Part shown: positions 31,698-35,054 of the stretch, in pieces | Numbering within the stretch: the first letter of the stretch is position 1 | Layout of the letters: each line of letters starts with the position of its first letter | Assembly (NCBI GenBank): GCA_035505375.1 | Contig: DATJQV010000059.1 | Coordinates: 1 to 35,054, forward strand | DNA from: a bacterium | GTDB taxonomy: Bacteria > Hydrothermota > Tepidihabitantia > Tepidihabitantales > Tepidihabitantaceae | DNA length: 35,054 nt | Direction of reading: 5' to 3' | Notes under the pieces: model-generated | The model's database searches: none | Told to the model about the DNA's origin: nothing | Seen by the model: only the letters and a program-made list of their open reading frames with translations | Program-made: the position numbers and the translations under genes

Positions 31698-33272
31698 ATG
31701 AAGCATGTGCTGTCTTTGTTGGCTGCTGGATGTCTGCTGACGGTCGTGTCAGCCGACCCGCTATGGGTGAGGACCTACGGCAATCCGTACGGTGCGTTCG
31801 ACGAGGTCCACGCCATCGGCGCGGACGACTCGGGTGACGTCGTCGTCTCCGGGTTCAGCCAAATCAGCTCCACCGACCAGGAGTTCGTCACCATCAAGTA
31901 CAAGCCCAACGGCGACACGGCCTGGGTGCGGCACTTCAACCCGGGCAACGGGCGCGACGGCGCAACCGCGCTCGCCGTTGACCGCTCGGGCAACGTCATC
32001 GTCACGGGCTACACGGGCGACGCCAGCTCGTCGTACGGCCCGTGGACCACTATCAAGTACTCACCCGCCGGAGAATCGCTCTGGGCCACGACCTGGGAAT
32101 ACAGCGTGTACTGCCTGGCCACGGACGTAGTGGTTGACTCGGCGGGCAACAGCTATGTGACGGGCAGAGCGGGTTCGCTGAACTACCTGGACTTCGCGGT
32201 TGTGAAGTTCGACCCGGCCGGCAACCTGGTATGGCAATGCATCTACGACGGCGGCAACAACGACTATGCGGACGCGGTTGCGGTCGACCTCGAGGGCAAT
32301 GTGTATGCCACCGGCTCCACGGTAGTCAGCGGCAACGATGGATTGCTCATGACCATGAGAATCAGCCCGGCCGGTGACACGCTCTGGAAGAACATATACC
32401 CCAATGCCAACAACCGGGGTGACCGGGGCATGAACATCGCGGTTGACAATTCGGGCAGTGCCATCGTCAGCGGAGACATATCGGATTCTGCCGGTCATAC
32501 CGGGTACATCACCGTCAAGTACGCTCCCGGCGGTGACACGGTCTGGTCCCGCCGCTACCACGGGCCGGGCAATCAGTCCGACAATGCAATGGCACTCGCT
32601 CTGGACGCGGCCGGCAACGCCTACGTGACCGGCAGCACCTGGGCCGACGCCCACCACTACGACTTCACAACCATCAAGTACGCTCCGGATGGAACCGAAC
32701 GCTGGGTCGTCCACTACCCCGGCGTCAGTCACCGTGCCTTTGCCGACGCCATCGGGCTGGACGTGAATGCCAACGTCTACGTCAGCGGCTACAGCTACGA
32801 CTCGACCGGCGGATCGGACGTGGTGACGGTCAAGTACGATTCGGCGGGCACTCAGCGCTGGGCCGAGCGCTACGACGGGGGGTTCGGAGAAGATGAGGCC
32901 TCCGTGTTGGCGGTCGGCCCGGACAGCAGCATATTTGTCGGCGGCCGGACAAACAGCGACTCCGGTGGCATGGACTACATGACGCTCAAGTACGGCGTGG
33001 CGGGAGCGGTCGCGGAAACGCCGAGCGCCGAAGTCCGAACGCCGAACGTCGGGCCGACCATCGTCCGTGGAGTGTTGAACTTGGGAGTAGACAGTAGACA
33101 GCATTCAGCATACAGGGCGGAACTGCTCGACATATCCGGGAAGAAGGTGCTCAACCTGCACGCGGGCCCGAACGACGCATCGCGACTCGCGCCCGGAGTG
33201 TACTTCGTGCGTCCGGCGTCTGGCGTCGAGCGTGAAGCGTCGAGTGTCACCAAGGTCATCATTACCAAATAA
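31698..33272 (+). CDS. Secreted SBBP-repeat propeller protein, T9SS cargo
   Basis: 524 residues; ATG with GGAG overlapping the preceding stop (TAGGAGAAAGACATG). Signal peptide (LSLLAAGCLLTVVSADP), then roughly eight SBBP repeats, each with a D-x-x-GNVxVTGY strand and a VKYxPxGDTxW strand (AVDLEGNVYATGST, TIKYAPDGTERW). The linker (PSAEVRTPNVGP) and the segment after RGVLNLG (VDSRQHSAYRA) are encoded by short repeats also seen in intergenic DNA. The sorting domain ends LAPGVYFVRPASG...KVIITK. Closely related to the next gene along the whole length, so the two arose by tandem duplication. Confidence 0.88.
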   Translation: MKHVLSLLAAGCLLTVVSADPLWVRTYGNPYGAFDEVHAIGADDSGDVVVSGFSQISSTDQEFVTIKYKPNGDTAWVRHFNPGNGRDGATALAVDRSGNVIVTGYTGDASSSYGPWTTIKYSPAGESLWATTWEYSVYCLATDVVVDSAGNSYVTGRAGSLNYLDFAVVKFDPAGNLVWQCIYDGGNNDYADAVAVDLEGNVYATGSTVVSGNDGLLMTMRISPAGDTLWKNIYPNANNRGDRGMNIAVDNSGSAIVSGDISDSAGHTGYITVKYAPGGDTVWSRRYHGPGNQSDNAMALALDAAGNAYVTGSTWADAHHYDFTTIKYAPDGTERWVVHYPGVSHRAFADAIGLDVNANVYVSGYSYDSTGGSDVVTVKYDSAGTQRWAERYDGGFGEDEASVLAVGPDSSIFVGGRTNSDSGGMDYMTLKYGVAGAVAETPSAEVRTPNVGPTIVRGVLNLGVDSRQHSAYRAELLDISGKKVLNLHAGPNDASRLAPGVYFVRPASGVEREASSVTKVIITK

Positions 33273-33281
33273 GGAGAAAGC

Positions 33282-34847
33282 ATGAAAACAGCCTTGGTCT
33301 TCTCTGTGGTCTGCCTGCTTGCTGTACTGTCGGCCCTCTGGGCCGCGCCGCTCTGGCAGAGAACATACAATGGTCAGAGCAATCGGGACGATGAGGTCCA
33401 CGCCATCGGCACGGACGACTCCGGCAACGTCGTTGTCTCGGGCTTCAGCGATCTGAGCTCGACCGACGCGGAGTTTGTCACAATCAAGTACAAGCCAAAC
33501 GGCGACACCGCCTGGCTCCGCCACTTCAATCCCGGCAACGGGCTGGACGGGGCTACGTCGCTGGCGATTGACCGCCGAGGTAACGTCATCGTCGACGGGT
33601 ATATCGGTGGCTCGACTTCAGGGTACGGCGATTGGGCCGTAGTTAAGTACTCGGCCGCCGGCGACTCACTCTGGACGGCAACCTGGAATCTCGGCGCCAA
33701 CGACCGACCCATACAAATCGTGGTCGACACGGCGGGCAACAGCTATGTTACCGGAAATGCGGGGTCGCAGAACTACATGGACTTCGCGGTCGTCAAGTTC
33801 GACGCCTCGGGCAACAAGGTCTGGCAATTCATCTACGACGGCGGCGACAACGACGGCGCGGCCGCGGTCGCGGTTGACTTCGCGGGCAATGTCTATGCCA
33901 CTGGCTACACTGTACTCGGCGGCAACTACGGTCACCTGCTGACGATGAAACTCAACCCTGCCGGCGATTCGCTCTGGAAGAACATATACACCGGTCCGGC
34001 CGGCAAGACGGACATGGGCTCGTACATCGTGGTCGACGGCTCGGGCAATGTCATCGTGTCCGGAGTCAGCAATGACACGGCCGGCCGCAGCGACTACATC
34101 ACCATCAAGTACTCCTCGAACGGCGACACGCTGTGGACCCGCCGCTACAACGGCCCGGGCAACCAAGCAGACGTCCCCTTAGGGCTCGTCCTGGATGCGG
34201 CCGGCAATGCCTACGTGACCGGTTGCAGCTACGACGTGAACAACCATTACGACTACGGGACCATCAAGTACTCCCCGGATGGAGCCGAGCGCTGGGTCGC
34301 CCGCTATCCGGGCGCTAGCCACCAGGCCGGCGCAACTGCCATCGGGCTGGATGCCGACGCCAACGTCTATGTGACCGGTACGAGCCTCAGCGCCAGCTAC
34401 TTTTGGGGCGTGGCTACCGTCAAGTACGATTCGGCCGGTGACCAGCGCTGGGCTGAAAGCTACGCCGGGGACAGTGGAGAAACTGAAGCCTACGTTCTGG
34501 CGGTCGGCTCGAGCAGTAGCGTGTACGTCGGCGCCCGGATGGGAGTCAGCAACGAAGGGATGGACTACCTGACGCTGAACTACGGCGCGGCCGGCGCGGT
34601 CATGGAAACGCCGAACGCCAAAGTGCGAACGACGCATGCGGCCACTATCGCCCGAGGCATCCTCTTTCTGCCGGCTCCGACTTTCACTCTTCACTCTTCT
34701 CTCTTCTCTCTTTCCGGTCAGAAGGTGCTCGACCTCAACCCGGGCGCGAACGACGTCAGTTCGCTTTCGCCCGGCGTCTACTTTGTCCGGGCCGCCGGCG
34801 GCAAGCTGTCAGCCATGAACTGTCACAAAGTCGTGATCCAGAAGTAA
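33282..34847 (+). CDS. Secreted SBBP-repeat propeller protein, T9SS cargo
   Basis: 521 residues; ATG with GGAG directly after the preceding TAA. Signal peptide (ALVFSVVCLLAVLSALWA), then the same SBBP propeller as its neighbour (AIDRRGNVIVDGYIGG, VVKYSAAGDSLWTATW, VVDTAGNSYVTGNAG, TIKYSPDGAERWVARYPG). The linker (TPNAKVRTTHA) and the part after RGILFLP (APTFTLHSSLFSLSGQ) are encoded by a 'ttcactcttcactcttctc' low-complexity run that even forms the first strand of the sorting domain. The end is LSPGVYFVRAAG...HKVVIQK. Probable surface protein of unknown ligand. Confidence 0.88.
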   Translation: MKTALVFSVVCLLAVLSALWAAPLWQRTYNGQSNRDDEVHAIGTDDSGNVVVSGFSDLSSTDAEFVTIKYKPNGDTAWLRHFNPGNGLDGATSLAIDRRGNVIVDGYIGGSTSGYGDWAVVKYSAAGDSLWTATWNLGANDRPIQIVVDTAGNSYVTGNAGSQNYMDFAVVKFDASGNKVWQFIYDGGDNDGAAAVAVDFAGNVYATGYTVLGGNYGHLLTMKLNPAGDSLWKNIYTGPAGKTDMGSYIVVDGSGNVIVSGVSNDTAGRSDYITIKYSSNGDTLWTRRYNGPGNQADVPLGLVLDAAGNAYVTGCSYDVNNHYDYGTIKYSPDGAERWVARYPGASHQAGATAIGLDADANVYVTGTSLSASYFWGVATVKYDSAGDQRWAESYAGDSGETEAYVLAVGSSSSVYVGARMGVSNEGMDYLTLNYGAAGAVMETPNAKVRTTHAATIARGILFLPAPTFTLHSSLFSLSGQKVLDLNPGANDVSSLSPGVYFVRAAGGKLSAMNCHKVVIQK

Positions 34848-34856
34848 GGAGTAACC

Positions 34857-35054
34857 ATGACCAGGAACGTACATTTCCTGCTACTAGTGATGCTGGCAGG
34901 CGGCCTCTACGGACAGGTGCTTGAAGCGACGATCGACGTGCCGGACTCATTCAGCGCCATCACGATGCCCCAGGCGCTGGGGTTCAACCCGACAAACAAC
35001 AAGGTGTACGTCGGCGGCAACTACGGCGACTTCGCGGTCGTGATTGACGGAGCC
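34857..35054 (+). CDS. Secreted YVTN-type propeller protein, 5' part only
   Basis: 66 residues before the window ends. ATG lies 9 bases after the previous stop with GGAG (TAAGGAGTAACCATG), repeating the operon's junction pattern. Signal peptide (VHFLLLVMLAGGLYG), then ATIDVPDSF and LGFNPTNNKVYVGGNYGDF, the first blade of a YVTN/NHL-like propeller. A sorting domain is expected but lies beyond the window. Confidence 0.75.
   Translation, partial: MTRNVHFLLLVMLAGGLYGQVLEATIDVPDSFSAITMPQALGFNPTNNKVYVGGNYGDFAVVIDGA

Overview
The window is a GC-rich (roughly 60%) piece of a bacterial chromosome, taken to be one contig. It mixes ordinary housekeeping genes with many large secreted proteins built from beta-propeller, BNR, LVIVD, SBBP or beta-helix repeats. 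Most of these end in a Por/type IX secretion (T9SS) type A sorting domain with a 'GVYFVR...KVVI' ending. This combination points to an uncultured member of the FCB side of the tree, for example candidate division WOR-3/Stahlbacteria. That placement is inference, because no marker gene here settles it. The code is standard: TGA ends surE, glyQ, deoC, rpiB and others. Promoters of the TTGACA / TATAAT kind can be read by eye, usually with a 16-base spacer. Several genes have the -10 box only 5 to 8 bases before the start codon, so they are probably leaderless.

Layout. 1-461: no convincing gene. 462-2582 (-): a mosaic secreted protein (CsgG/FlgO-like domain, carbohydrate-binding-like domain, YVTN propeller). 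2859-3749 (-): an orphan with a cyclase-like fold. 4214-4471 (-): a DUF2283 protein flanked by a ~95-base direct repeat. 4796-6786 (-): a deoC-kbl operon. 6888-10634 (+): a membrane protein related to spermidine synthase, then an SLBB polysaccharide-export protein. 10652-12107 (-): rpiB and ilvE; ilvE is preceded by a Leu/Ile-rich leader ORF and a terminator hairpin, and upstream of that by a tRNA with a CAT anticodon. 12516-14877 (+): surE, an HD-domain gene and glyQ. 15021-16238 (+): an AAA/DUF4143 ATPase lying between the glyQ 3' end and a diverged second copy of that 3' end. 16636-18420 (+): a secreted BNR-like protein. 18592-19122 (+): a TlpA-like thioredoxin whose first redox Cys codon is TGA, followed by a hairpin of bacterial SECIS geometry, so a probable selenoprotein. 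19151-22409 (-): a beta-helix protein and a second secreted protein, the latter also crossed by an in-frame TGA with a similar hairpin. 22512-23350: a decayed C-terminus of a type ISP restriction-modification enzyme. 23539-23802: an array of a degenerate 12-base repeat. 24111-27252 (-): clpB and a DUF488 gene. 27411 to the end (+): an operon of at least six secreted repeat proteins whose genes are each separated by exactly 9 bases; its third gene carries an in-frame TAA.

How the genes relate. The metabolic genes cover threonine/glycine (kbl), deoxyribose phosphate (deoC), pentose phosphate (rpiB) and branched-chain amino acid (ilvE) steps. The secreted proteins look like cargo for one T9SS whose machinery lies outside the window. 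The likely selenoprotein requires selA/B/C/D elsewhere in the genome. The most interesting points are the UGA/SECIS-like sites, the glyQ-tail duplication around the ATPase, the ilvE leader, and the finding that low-complexity sequences typical of the intergenic regions also form the linkers of the T9SS proteins.
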